Assembly (NCBI GenBank): GCA_964411235.1
Contig: CAYPKE010000033.1
Location: 1-19,880, forward strand
Reading direction: 5' to 3'
Length of the DNA stretch: 19,880 bases
DNA from: JAAYKM01 sp964411235
GTDB lineage: Bacteria; Desulfobacterota; Syntrophia; Syntrophales; JAAYKM01
Shown: positions 8,753-15,055 of the stretch, one piece after another
Numbering within the stretch: the first letter of the stretch is position 1
Layout: every line of letters begins with the position of its first letter
The notes under the pieces: model-generated
Told to the model about the DNA's origin: nothing
Seen by the model: the letters and a program-made list of their open reading frames with translations, nothing else
Database searches by the model: none
Program-made: the position numbers and the translations under genes

Positions 8753-9793
8753 CTATTTGGTTTCTTTGGCGTGTTCCTTAATAAGCCTTTCCATTTCCTT
8801 GACGGCTTTTTCGCCCGGCAGCCCCTTCGCTTCGGCGGCGGTCACAAACTCATCGATGACGGGGCTGACGGCTTCTCTCCAGCGCTGATTTTCCGCCTCC
8901 GAAAGAGGAATGATCCTGTTTCCCAGCCCCAGGGTGAAAGCTTTTCCCTCTTCGTCCAGGCTGTCCCACGTGCGGGCGTGCATGTCGATCCATTCACGAT
9001 TGACATCACTGATAATTTTCTGGATATCCTTCGGCAGAGAATCCCATTTCCTCTTGTTCATGACGACAAACATCGCGGTGGTGTAGCCGATGGCTGCGCA
9101 GTTCGTTGTATTCTTGATGACTTCACCCTGTTTCCATCCCTTCAGCACTTCTATGGGGCCGATCGTTCCGTCCACAACCCCTTTCTGCAGCGATTCGTAA
9201 GTTGATCCCTGTGGCATGGCAACCGGTACGCCGCCCAAGCTGGAGACGACTTTCGAACTCAGTCCCGTGGAGCGTATTTTCAGGCCCTTCATGTCTTCCA
9301 GCCTCTGTATGGGCTTGTTGGTATGCAAAAGGCCCGGGCCGTGGGCATGAAGGTACATGACCTGCACATCATTCAGCTCTTTGGGCTTGAAGATCCGATA
9401 GAAGTCGTTTGCGGCATAGGTGGCCACCTTGCCGTTCGGATAACCAAGAGGCAAGTCCAGCACTTCCGTCAGGGGAAAGCGACCCCGCGTGTAGGCAAAG
9501 CAGGACATGCCGATATCGGAAATGCCCTTGACGACGCCGTCGTAACATTGATCGGCCGGCGTCAGGGTGCCGGCGGGAAATACGGTAATCCGGACGCGTC
9601 CGCTTGTCTTTTTTTCGATCTCCCGGGCCCAGGCTTCGCCGGCCTTGGCCTGACCGTGCGTCGCCGGGAAGAAAATACTATAGGTGAGATTGTAGGTTTT
9701 TGCCTGTGCTTCAGGTGCGAACGAAAACGCGGCAACGAGGCAGGAAAGGATAAAAACCGGTAAAATCAAAATGGACAACGTTCTTTTTATCAT
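8753..9793 (-). CDS. dctP: TRAP transporter solute-binding protein, DctP family
   Basis: This periplasmic binding protein captures an organic acid and delivers it to DctQM. Of 346 residues, about 1-31 form a Sec signal peptide (MIKR, hydrophobic core, PEAQA then KTYN). The mature protein shows the DctP family plan: YSIFFPATHGQAKAGEAWAREIEKKTSGRV near the N-terminus, VMYLHAHGPGLLHTNKPI, then MKGLKIRSTG, whose Arg is the usual carboxylate-binding residue. GSTYESLQKGVVDGTIGPIEVL and an ERLIKEHAKETK tail follow. The start at 9793 has a strong GGGAGGAG ribosome site. It is first in the dctPQM operon, after a long leader with a hairpin. The ligand is a carboxylate by family; its identity is unknown. 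Confidence 0.95.
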   Translation of the reverse strand: MIKRTLSILILPVFILSCLVAAFSFAPEAQAKTYNLTYSIFFPATHGQAKAGEAWAREIEKKTSGRVRITVFPAGTLTPADQCYDGVVKGISDIGMSCFAYTRGRFPLTEVLDLPLGYPNGKVATYAANDFYRIFKPKELNDVQVMYLHAHGPGLLHTNKPIQRLEDMKGLKIRSTGLSSKVVSSLGGVPVAMPQGSTYESLQKGVVDGTIGPIEVLKGWKQGEVIKNTTNCAAIGYTTAMFVVMNKRKWDSLPKDIQKIISDVNREWIDMHARTWDSLDEEGKAFTLGLGNRIIPLSEAENQRWREAVSPVIDEFVTAAEAKGLPGEKAVKEMERLIKEHAKETK

Positions 9794-9858
9794 GGTGCTC
9801 CTCCCTTTCTTTAAATGATACAGGTGACAACGTGGGGAAATGGGTTGAAACTCGGAAA

Positions 9859-9890
9859 GCCTGCTTATCCCGGAAAGGAGACAAGCAGGC
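9859..9890 (-). promoter_or_regulatory. Inverted repeat in the dctP leader
   Basis: A perfect 8-bp inverted repeat (GCCTGCTT at 9859-9866, AAGCAGGC at 9883-9890) has a 16-base centre. It lies between the proposed promoter and the dctP start codon, so it would form a hairpin in the 5' leader or serve as a two-half-site operator. In the minus-strand RNA the loop contains CUCCUUUC, which is close to complementary to the dctP ribosome site GAAAGGGAGGAG. Confidence 0.55.
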
Positions 9891-9987
9891 GTCGATACAA
9901 GTAAATGGGGCGAGAAAAAATCATCTTGCGAGCGCTGTTTCTTTTATCTGTTTCCGAAAGAAAGAAAAATTACTTTAAGTTACGCGT

Positions 9988-10016
9988 CTGTTAGAGTATT
10001 TTGGTTTACGTGTCAA
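9988..10016 (-). promoter_or_regulatory. Candidate promoter of dctPQM-acyl-CoA synthetase
   Basis: On the minus strand a perfect TTGACA (10016-10011) is followed after 17 bases by TAACAG (9993-9988), a weak -10. It overlaps the stop codon of the preceding small gene and lies about 195 bases before dctP. The -35 is convincing; the -10 is poor and may need an activator. Confidence 0.45.
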
Positions 10017-10324
10017 GAATTATTTTCGGCTTTTCCTCTCACCGCTTCCTTGAGTTTTTCCAGCTCCTCGCGGTACTGTTCCGCCTTGATCCGGGAAAGT
10101 TCCGCCTCTTCTTGGGCCTTGACAATCTCTTCTTCCTGACGTTCGCGTTCCCGGTTGAGCTTGTCCTGCAGATCGTCAAAGCCTATATAGGCGGCAAGAC
10201 ACCCGCCGGCGAGCAGGATAACGGGAACCGCTCCTTTGAGAAGAACAAGAAAATCGTTGAACCACAGAATAAACCCAACGAATCCGATGAACGCGGATAC
10301 AATCCCACCGATGAGAAGCGACAT
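10013..10324 (-). CDS. Small membrane protein with C-terminal coiled coil, function unknown
   Basis: This is a 103-residue protein. The first 60 residues hold two hydrophobic segments (MSLLIGGIVSAFIGFVGFIL and the segment around LLKGAVPVILLAGGCLAAYIG). The rest is a highly charged helix rich in Glu, Arg and Lys (LQDKLNRERERQEEEIVKAQ and onward), probably a cytoplasmic coiled coil. The ATG at 10324 is preferred over an in-frame ATG at 10369 because AAGGGG lies eight bases before it and the hydrophobic segment begins there. It is on the same strand as dctP, but about 220 bases and a promoter separate them. No catalytic motif is seen. It resembles small conserved membrane proteins of deltaproteobacteria in layout only, and no function is proposed. 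Confidence 0.7.
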   Translation of the reverse strand: MSLLIGGIVSAFIGFVGFILWFNDFLVLLKGAVPVILLAGGCLAAYIGFDDLQDKLNRERERQEEEIVKAQEEAELSRIKAEQYREELEKLKEAVRGKAENNS

Positions 10325-10387
10325 GATTTGATCCCCTTCCGTAAACCCCTGGTGCAGCCTAAGCCGCATGCCGATTGTCTGGGATAT

Positions 10388-10412
10388 GTGATATTCTGGC
10401 GCAAATTATCAC
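10388..10412. repeat. Short inverted repeat in the divergent intergenic region
   Basis: GTGATA (10388-10393) and TATCAC (10407-10412) form a 6-bp inverted repeat with a 13-base centre. It lies between the small membrane gene and hisI. It could be an operator, but the spacing does not match the CRP/FNR pattern. Nothing else clear is seen in 10325-10500. Confidence 0.25.
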
Positions 10413-10505
10413 GAGAACCGGGGCTTTGCAATATGAAAGCGATGCGACACTGTTTTAATTCAGGGAGATAATTGATGAAATCGGCAGGCCGTTTCCAAAA
10501 AAAAC

Positions 10506-10534
10506 TTGATAAAAAAGTAATGTTCAACTAGGAT
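10506..10534 (+). promoter_or_regulatory. Candidate promoter of hisIGB
   Basis: TTGATA (10506-10511), a 17-base spacer and TAGGAT (10529-10534) give a good sigma-70-type match, 66 bases before the hisI start codon. The spacer is A/T-rich at its left side. Confidence 0.6.
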
Positions 10535-10600
10535 GCGCCAGTCCGGCGGGACGGGAGGTTAGAAAGCTTGTCCGGGCAAATGCAACAAGAGGAAATGTGA

Positions 10601-10975
10601 ATGATAGAACCTGATTTTGCAAAAGGAGATGGCTTGGTTCCCGTGATCGTTCAGGATAATGATACCGCTGATGTCCTGATGCTGGCCTACATGAATCGGG
10701 AAGCTTGGTTGAAAACCCTGGAAACGGGTAAGGCGACGTTCTGGAGCCGTTCGCGGCAATCCCTTTGGCTGAAGGGGGAGTCGTCGGGGAATGTCCAGAT
10801 TGTCAAGGCTGTCTATCTCGATTGCGATGACGACACCATCCTGCTCCGGGTTGATCAGATCGGCGGCGCTGCCTGCCATACCGGTTATCGATCGTGCTTT
10901 TATCGGAAAATCGTCGACGGCGGTGTGGAAATCGTTGGAAAGCCGCTGTTTGACCCGGAGGATGTTTACAAATGA
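10601..10975 (+). CDS. hisI: Phosphoribosyl-AMP cyclohydrolase
   Basis: This enzyme opens the purine ring of phosphoribosyl-AMP in the third step of histidine synthesis; it is a cytoplasmic zinc enzyme. The 124-residue length is that of the stand-alone cyclohydrolase, with no fused HisE pyrophosphohydrolase. Metal-binding motifs are DCDDD (Asp74, Cys75, Asp76, Asp78) and CHTGYRSCF (Cys92, His93, Cys99). The N-terminal part carries VLMLAYMNREAW and FWSRSRQSLWLKGESSGN, both typical. A good ribosome site, AGAGGAAA (10588-10595), precedes the ATG. The stop overlaps the hisG start by four bases. Confidence 0.97.
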   Translation: MIEPDFAKGDGLVPVIVQDNDTADVLMLAYMNREAWLKTLETGKATFWSRSRQSLWLKGESSGNVQIVKAVYLDCDDDTILLRVDQIGGAACHTGYRSCFYRKIVDGGVEIVGKPLFDPEDVYK

Positions 10976-11844
10976 ATCTGTTGAAAATCGGTCTCCCCAA
11001 AGGGAGTTTGGAGCAGAATACGGTCGATCTCTTCAAGCGGGCTGGCTGGCACATTTCATATGACAGCCGCAGTTATTTTCCCGATATCGACGACGAAGAG
11101 CTTACCTGCACGCTGGTGAGAGCCCAGGAAATGTCCCGTTACGTCGAGGACGGAAATATCGACCTGGGGCTTACAGGGCGGGATTGGATACTGGAGAACG
11201 GTTCGGACGTGATGGTGGTTCAGGACCTGGTCTATTCCAAAGTTTCGGCGCGTCCGGCCCGCTGGGTTCTTGTCGTGAGACAGGATTCGCCGGTGCAGTC
11301 CCTTGAGGATCTCCAAGGTAAAAAGATATCAACAGAACTTGTTAATTTTACAAAGAAATATTTTGCCGAGCGGGATATCGACGTCCAGGTCGAGTTTTCC
11401 TGGGGTGCGACCGAAGCCAAAGTTGTCGATGGCCTGGTTGATGCAATCGTGGAAGTGACCGAAACAGGTTCGACGATTCGGGCCAACAGGCTCCGCATCG
11501 TCCAGGAGATGATGACCACGAACACCCAGCTGATCGCAAACCATGCGGCCTGGAAAGATCCCTGGAAAAGGCAGAAGATCGAACAGATCCGGTCCCTTTT
11601 GAATGGATCCCTGCAGGCTATGGGTCTGGTCGGACTCAAGATGAACGTCGCGAAGCCCAATCTAGGCCGGGTGATTCTGCTCTTGCCCTCTCTCAAGGCG
11701 CCCACGATTTCCGGGCTCTATTCCGAGGAGTGGTTTGCCGTTGAGACCATCGTTAATCAGAATATTGTCAGGGAGTTGATTCCGCTGCTTCAGGAGGCGG
11801 GGGCGGAGGGTCTCATCGAATATCCGTTGAATAAAGTAATCTGA
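10972..11844 (+). CDS. hisG: ATP phosphoribosyltransferase, long form
   Basis: This catalyses the first and committed step of histidine synthesis, joining ATP and PRPP. The 290-residue protein is the long form: two periplasmic-binding-like catalytic domains (LKIGLPKGSLEQNT at the N-terminus, DLGLTGRDWI, the PRPP loop in DAIVEVTETGSTIRANRL) plus a C-terminal domain of about 75 residues (from roughly residue 215). In the family that domain mediates hexamer formation and histidine feedback inhibition, so no HisZ partner is needed. It overlaps hisI by ATGA and hisB by one base, so the three are translationally coupled. Confidence 0.97.
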   Translation: MNLLKIGLPKGSLEQNTVDLFKRAGWHISYDSRSYFPDIDDEELTCTLVRAQEMSRYVEDGNIDLGLTGRDWILENGSDVMVVQDLVYSKVSARPARWVLVVRQDSPVQSLEDLQGKKISTELVNFTKKYFAERDIDVQVEFSWGATEAKVVDGLVDAIVEVTETGSTIRANRLRIVQEMMTTNTQLIANHAAWKDPWKRQKIEQIRSLLNGSLQAMGLVGLKMNVAKPNLGRVILLLPSLKAPTISGLYSEEWFAVETIVNQNIVRELIPLLQEAGAEGLIEYPLNKVI

Positions 11845-12446
11845 TGGTGGAGAAAATGGAAAGAAAGGGAGAAATTTTCCGGAAAACATCGGAAACGGAG
11901 GTCAATCTATCCATTAATCTGGATGGCGTCGGTGCATCCGATCTGGAATCCTCCATTCCTTTTCTGGATCACATGCTGAATCTGTTCGCCCGGCACAGCG
12001 GCGTCGATCTCTTCGTCCGCAGCCACGGCGACACGCAGATAGACGATCATCATCTGGCAGAGGACCTTGGCATCTGCCTGGGTGATGCCGTCAGGCAGTC
12101 CCTGGCCGACAAAGCGGGCATCAACCGTTACGGTGCGGCCTGCATTCCCATGGACGAGACCCTTTGCAATGCGGCGCTGGACATCTCCGGGCGTCCTTAT
12201 CTGGTGTACCGCACGCCCCTCCGTGACAGGAAGATCGGCGGCTTTGATTCGTCTCTACTGAGGGAGTTCTTCAAGGCCTTTACCGACCATGCGGGGGTGA
12301 CATTGCATATCCATATTCCTTACGGGAGAAACAGCCATCATATGGCGGAGGCCATGTTCAAGGCATTTGCCCATGCCTTCAGAGAGGCGGTGACGCGTCG
12401 GAACGAAGCATCCTGCGTGCTGTCTACCAAAGGGCACCTGGATTAA
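11844..12446 (+). CDS. hisB: Imidazoleglycerol-phosphate dehydratase (monofunctional HisB)
   Basis: This Mn-dependent enzyme dehydrates imidazoleglycerol phosphate to imidazoleacetol phosphate. The 200-residue length is that of the dehydratase alone, without the histidinol-phosphatase domain fused in E. coli. Metal-site motifs are PFLDHML, DDHHLAEDLGICLG and SHHMAEAMFKAFAHAF; the C-terminus is STKGHLD. The first ATG (11844) overlaps the hisG stop. A second ATG at 11856 has GGAG just before it and would give a 196-residue protein, so the start is uncertain by four codons. Confidence 0.96.
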   Translation: MVEKMERKGEIFRKTSETEVNLSINLDGVGASDLESSIPFLDHMLNLFARHSGVDLFVRSHGDTQIDDHHLAEDLGICLGDAVRQSLADKAGINRYGAACIPMDETLCNAALDISGRPYLVYRTPLRDRKIGGFDSSLLREFFKAFTDHAGVTLHIHIPYGRNSHHMAEAMFKAFAHAFREAVTRRNEASCVLSTKGHLD

Positions 12447-12469
12447 CAGCAGTTTAGACAGGAGGGGCG

Positions 12470-13144
12470 ATGAGAACGTTCAGGAATTGGATTTACGGGT
12501 CAATCCCAGTCCTTTTGGCTGTTTTTCTCTGTATTGGCTGTGCCGGATCTTCTGCATCGGTCAGCATTTCCGGTAAGTCAGGGCCATACGGCAGGATAGC
12601 GGTGTTGCCTTTTCAAAAGGCGAATCCGGAGGACACGATCGGACGGCTGATCCCTCGGGATATCATGGGAAGCAGGGATTTGTCTGCAGAGAGCGCCGAA
12701 AGCGTGGTTGAGGCCGTCTTCCTTGCCAAGCTTGCGGAAAACAAAAAGGTCGAGATTGTTCCGGTGGATCAGGCCGACCCGATCTATCGCCGGATTGCGG
12801 CGGATGCCATTTCCGGGAGGGAATCGGACCTGATCGGCCGCCTTGGCAGGCAACTCAACGCCGATGCGATTGTTGTCGGGTATGTTTACCGGTATCAGGA
12901 CCGGATCGGGACGGCCTATGCTGTCGAAAAACCGGCTTCTGTTGCGTTTGAATTGCACCTTCTGGATAGCCGTGATGAAACGCGAACCTGGAAGGCGACC
13001 TATGATAAAACGCAGCGCTCATTGATGGAAAACCTGCTGAATTTGAGGTTCTTCGTCCGTGAGAAGGGTAGGTGGGTGACGGCCAAAGATCTGGTCGAAG
13101 AAGGTATGGAGCAGGTCATGATGAGTTTTCCCATGCCGCGGTAA
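12470..13144 (+). CDS. Predicted lipoprotein of unknown function
   Basis: This is a 224-residue protein with a signal peptide and a lipobox-like FLCIGC ending at Cys24 (Cys rather than Leu/Val at -3). It should be lipid-anchored, probably at the outer membrane. The mature part starts with YGRIAVLPFQKANPEDTIG, then a helix (ESAESVVEAVFLAKLAENKK), a VEIVP strand, and LIGRLGRQLNADAIVVGYVY. This beta-alpha order is reminiscent of the CsgG/LpoB/TolB-N type of envelope lipoprotein fold, an impression not a demonstrated relationship. FELHLLDSRDETRTWKATYD and an amphipathic C-terminus follow. It sits between hisB and hisA on the same strand and ends before a hairpin terminator. It has no evident role in histidine synthesis. 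Confidence 0.85.
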   Translation: MRTFRNWIYGSIPVLLAVFLCIGCAGSSASVSISGKSGPYGRIAVLPFQKANPEDTIGRLIPRDIMGSRDLSAESAESVVEAVFLAKLAENKKVEIVPVDQADPIYRRIAADAISGRESDLIGRLGRQLNADAIVVGYVYRYQDRIGTAYAVEKPASVAFELHLLDSRDETRTWKATYDKTQRSLMENLLNLRFFVREKGRWVTAKDLVEEGMEQVMMSFPMPR

Positions 13145-13184
13145 ATGAAGTTTTCGCAAGTAGGGATAAAGGGAGCCATGCGGA

Positions 13185-13221
13185 CGGAATTCCCCTGAGA
13201 CGGGAATTCCGATATTTTTTT
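13185..13221 (+). terminator. Terminator-like hairpin between the lipoprotein gene and hisA
   Basis: A perfect 10-bp stem (13185-13194 with 13202-13211, core GGAATTCCC) with a seven-base loop is followed by ATATTTTTTT. It starts 41 bases after the lipoprotein stop and ends 14 bases before the hisA ATG. It may be a full or partial terminator inside the his cluster. Confidence 0.75.
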
Positions 13222-13235
13222 GGTGAGGCGGGGTA

Positions 13236-13967
13236 ATGATTATCATACCGGCAATTGACTTGCACGAAGGCAAATGCGTTCGTCTGCTCCAGGGTGATTT
13301 CAACCGGGTCACGGTTTATGCGGACGATCCGCTCGAGATGGCATTTTCATGGCAGGAACAGGGTGCGCAGCGCCTGCATCTGGTCGACCTTGACGGGTCC
13401 CTTGCCGGAGAGCCGAGGAATCGGGAGATCGTGGTCCGTATCGCCGGGGCACTTGACATTCCGGTTGAGGTCGGCGGGGGCATTCGCGACATGAAAACCA
13501 TCGACGGTTATCTTCGCGGCGGAGTCGAATGGGTGATTCTCGGTACGGCGGCGATACGCGACAGTCGGCTTCTGCAGGAGGCCTGTCGAACCTATCCGGG
13601 CCACATTATTTTGGGCCTGGATGCCAGGGACGGCGAAGTGTCAGTGCAGGGATGGACTGAAAGAACGAGCCTTTCCGCTCAGACTGTGGTGGATCGCTTC
13701 CGGGATTACGGTCTTGCGGCGGTGATTTATACGGACATCGCCCGCGACGGCATGCAGACGGGGGTCAATGTCGAGGCGACCAAGCTGCTGGCTCAAGGAA
13801 CGGCGATACCGGTGATCGCCTCTGGCGGTATATCGGACATCCGGGATATCGAGAAGCTGATGGAGATCGAGCCATATGGTGTAACCGGCGTGATCGCCGG
13901 CAAGGCTCTGTATGCCGGGACCCTGTCGCTGAAAGAGGCCCTCGAACTAACCGGAAAAGTGGTTTGA
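13236..13967 (+). CDS. hisA: ProFAR isomerase (HisA)
   Basis: This (beta/alpha)8-barrel enzyme performs the Amadori rearrangement of ProFAR to PRFAR in histidine synthesis. It has 243 residues. Asp8 in MIIIPAIDLHEGKCVRL and the Asp of GLDARDG are the catalytic pair; the phosphate-binding loops are VEVGGGIRD and VIASGGISD, and YTDIARDGM is diagnostic of HisA over HisF. A ribosome site GAGGCGGGG precedes the ATG, directly after the upstream hairpin's T run. No HisF or HisH gene follows, so their genes lie elsewhere. A HIT-family gene follows after 56 bases. Confidence 0.96.
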   Translation: MIIIPAIDLHEGKCVRLLQGDFNRVTVYADDPLEMAFSWQEQGAQRLHLVDLDGSLAGEPRNREIVVRIAGALDIPVEVGGGIRDMKTIDGYLRGGVEWVILGTAAIRDSRLLQEACRTYPGHIILGLDARDGEVSVQGWTERTSLSAQTVVDRFRDYGLAAVIYTDIARDGMQTGVNVEATKLLAQGTAIPVIASGGISDIRDIEKLMEIEPYGVTGVIAGKALYAGTLSLKEALELTGKVV

Positions 13968-14023
13968 TCAAGTCGAAGGATTTCCGAATCATCACCGCTC
14001 AAAAGATCAAGGAGGAAGAAGCG

Positions 14024-14368
14024 ATGGATTCCTGTGTATTCTGCAAAATCGTAAGGGGTGAAATTCCGTGCTCAAAGGTTTTCGAAGACGACCGCGTTCT
14101 GGCGTTCGAAGACATCCATCCCATGGCCCCTGTTCACGTCATTGTAATCCCCAAGGAACACATTGCAACCCTGATGGATGTGGATGCGGATAAAAGCGAC
14201 ATGATCAGGCAGCTCTATGCGGCGGCGCAGCATGTGGCCCGGGTGAAAGGCGTCGACCGCAAAGGGTTCCGCACAGTCATCAACTGCAACGATGAAGGGG
14301 GGCAGGTTGTTTTCCACCTGCATATGCATATCCTGGGCGGAAAGAGGCTGGCGGATGCCTTGGGATAG
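14024..14368 (+). CDS. HIT-family nucleotide hydrolase/transferase (HinT-like)
   Basis: Histidine-triad proteins of the Hint branch hydrolyse nucleoside phosphoramidates and acyl-adenylates in the cytoplasm. The 114-residue protein has CVFCKIVRGEIP at the N-terminus (Cys4, Cys7), the strand APVHVIVIPKEHI, and the triad HLHMHILGG with His98, His100 and His102. The ATG at 14024 is chosen because AAGGAGG (14009-14015) lies eight bases upstream and the family starts with this motif. The frame is open further left to the end of hisA, but those codons are not family-like. It probably shares the hisA transcript; a functional link to histidine synthesis is not implied. Confidence 0.93.
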   Translation: MDSCVFCKIVRGEIPCSKVFEDDRVLAFEDIHPMAPVHVIVIPKEHIATLMDVDADKSDMIRQLYAAAQHVARVKGVDRKGFRTVINCNDEGGQVVFHLHMHILGGKRLADALG

Positions 14369-14434
14369 GGAAATGCCCCGGATTGATGCAGAAATTTTCG
14401 GGAGCGTGAAATCAGTTCGCTTCTGAGGTGAAGG

Positions 14435-14462
14435 TTGACAAAACGAATCGGCGGCTTAATTT
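14435..14462 (+). promoter_or_regulatory. Candidate promoter of yqeY-dnaG-rpoD
   Basis: A perfect TTGACA (14435-14440) is followed after 16 bases by TAATTT (14457-14462), 37 bases before the yqeY start. The -35 is good and the -10 is mediocre. It lies in the 130-base gap after the HIT gene. Confidence 0.45.
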
Positions 14463-14498
14463 AGAATCAGTGGTTCGGGCCGCATAAAGGCAGGCAAA

Positions 14499-14945
14499 AT
14501 GAATTACAGGAAAACACTGGAACAGGAGATGGTCCAGGCGGCAAAGGCCAAGGACAAAGACCGGCTTTCCGCTCTGCGTTTGATCAAGAATACCCTCCAT
14601 AACCGGGAAATCGATCTGCACCGGGAACTTGATGATGCGGAATTTCTGCAGGCCTTGGCGGCCATGGCCAAGCAGCGCAACGATTCAATCGAACAATTCC
14701 GCAACGGGGGACGGCAGGATCTGGTTGAGAAGGAAATGCGAGAGTTGTCCGTTATTGGGGAGTTCCTGCCGGCACAGTTGTCCGACGAAGAAGTCGACCG
14801 CGAGATCGAAGCCGCCATTGCGGAGGTGTTGGCCGTAGGAATCCGGGACATGGGTAAGGTGATGAAACTCATCATGCCGAAATTGACGGGGAAAGCCGAC
14901 GGAAAGATCGTGGGAGAGAAGGTCAAAGCAAGGCTCTCCGCATAA
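14499..14945 (+). CDS. yqeY: GatB/YqeY domain protein
   Basis: This 148-residue helical protein is of the YqeY family, related to the C-terminal tRNA-interacting domain of GatB, the amidotransferase that makes Gln-tRNA and Asn-tRNA. The biochemical role of free YqeY is not settled. Visible family stretches are LRLIKNTLHNREID, AMAKQRNDSIEQFRNGGRQDLVEKE, LPAQLSDEEVDREI and MGKVMKLIMPKLTGKADGKIVGEKVK. An AGGCAGGC ribosome site precedes the ATG. In many genomes yqeY sits between rpsU and dnaG; here dnaG follows after 110 bases and rpsU is missing from the expected upstream place. Confidence 0.93.
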   Translation: MNYRKTLEQEMVQAAKAKDKDRLSALRLIKNTLHNREIDLHRELDDAEFLQALAAMAKQRNDSIEQFRNGGRQDLVEKEMRELSVIGEFLPAQLSDEEVDREIEAAIAEVLAVGIRDMGKVMKLIMPKLTGKADGKIVGEKVKARLSA

Positions 14946-15055
14946 GGCCGGGTTTTTCATCTGAGAGATGTGAGCCGATATGAGGGGCTTTTGTCTTGTG
15001 GTTTCCGGGCAGCAGTCTTTAATCTGGCTGTTTGTCCTGGGAAGGGAAGGTGTGA

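Noticed and set aside
13964..14023. Extended N-terminus of the HIT protein back to 13964
   Set aside because: A textbook AAGGAGG precedes the internal ATG at 14024 and the upstream residues are not family-like.
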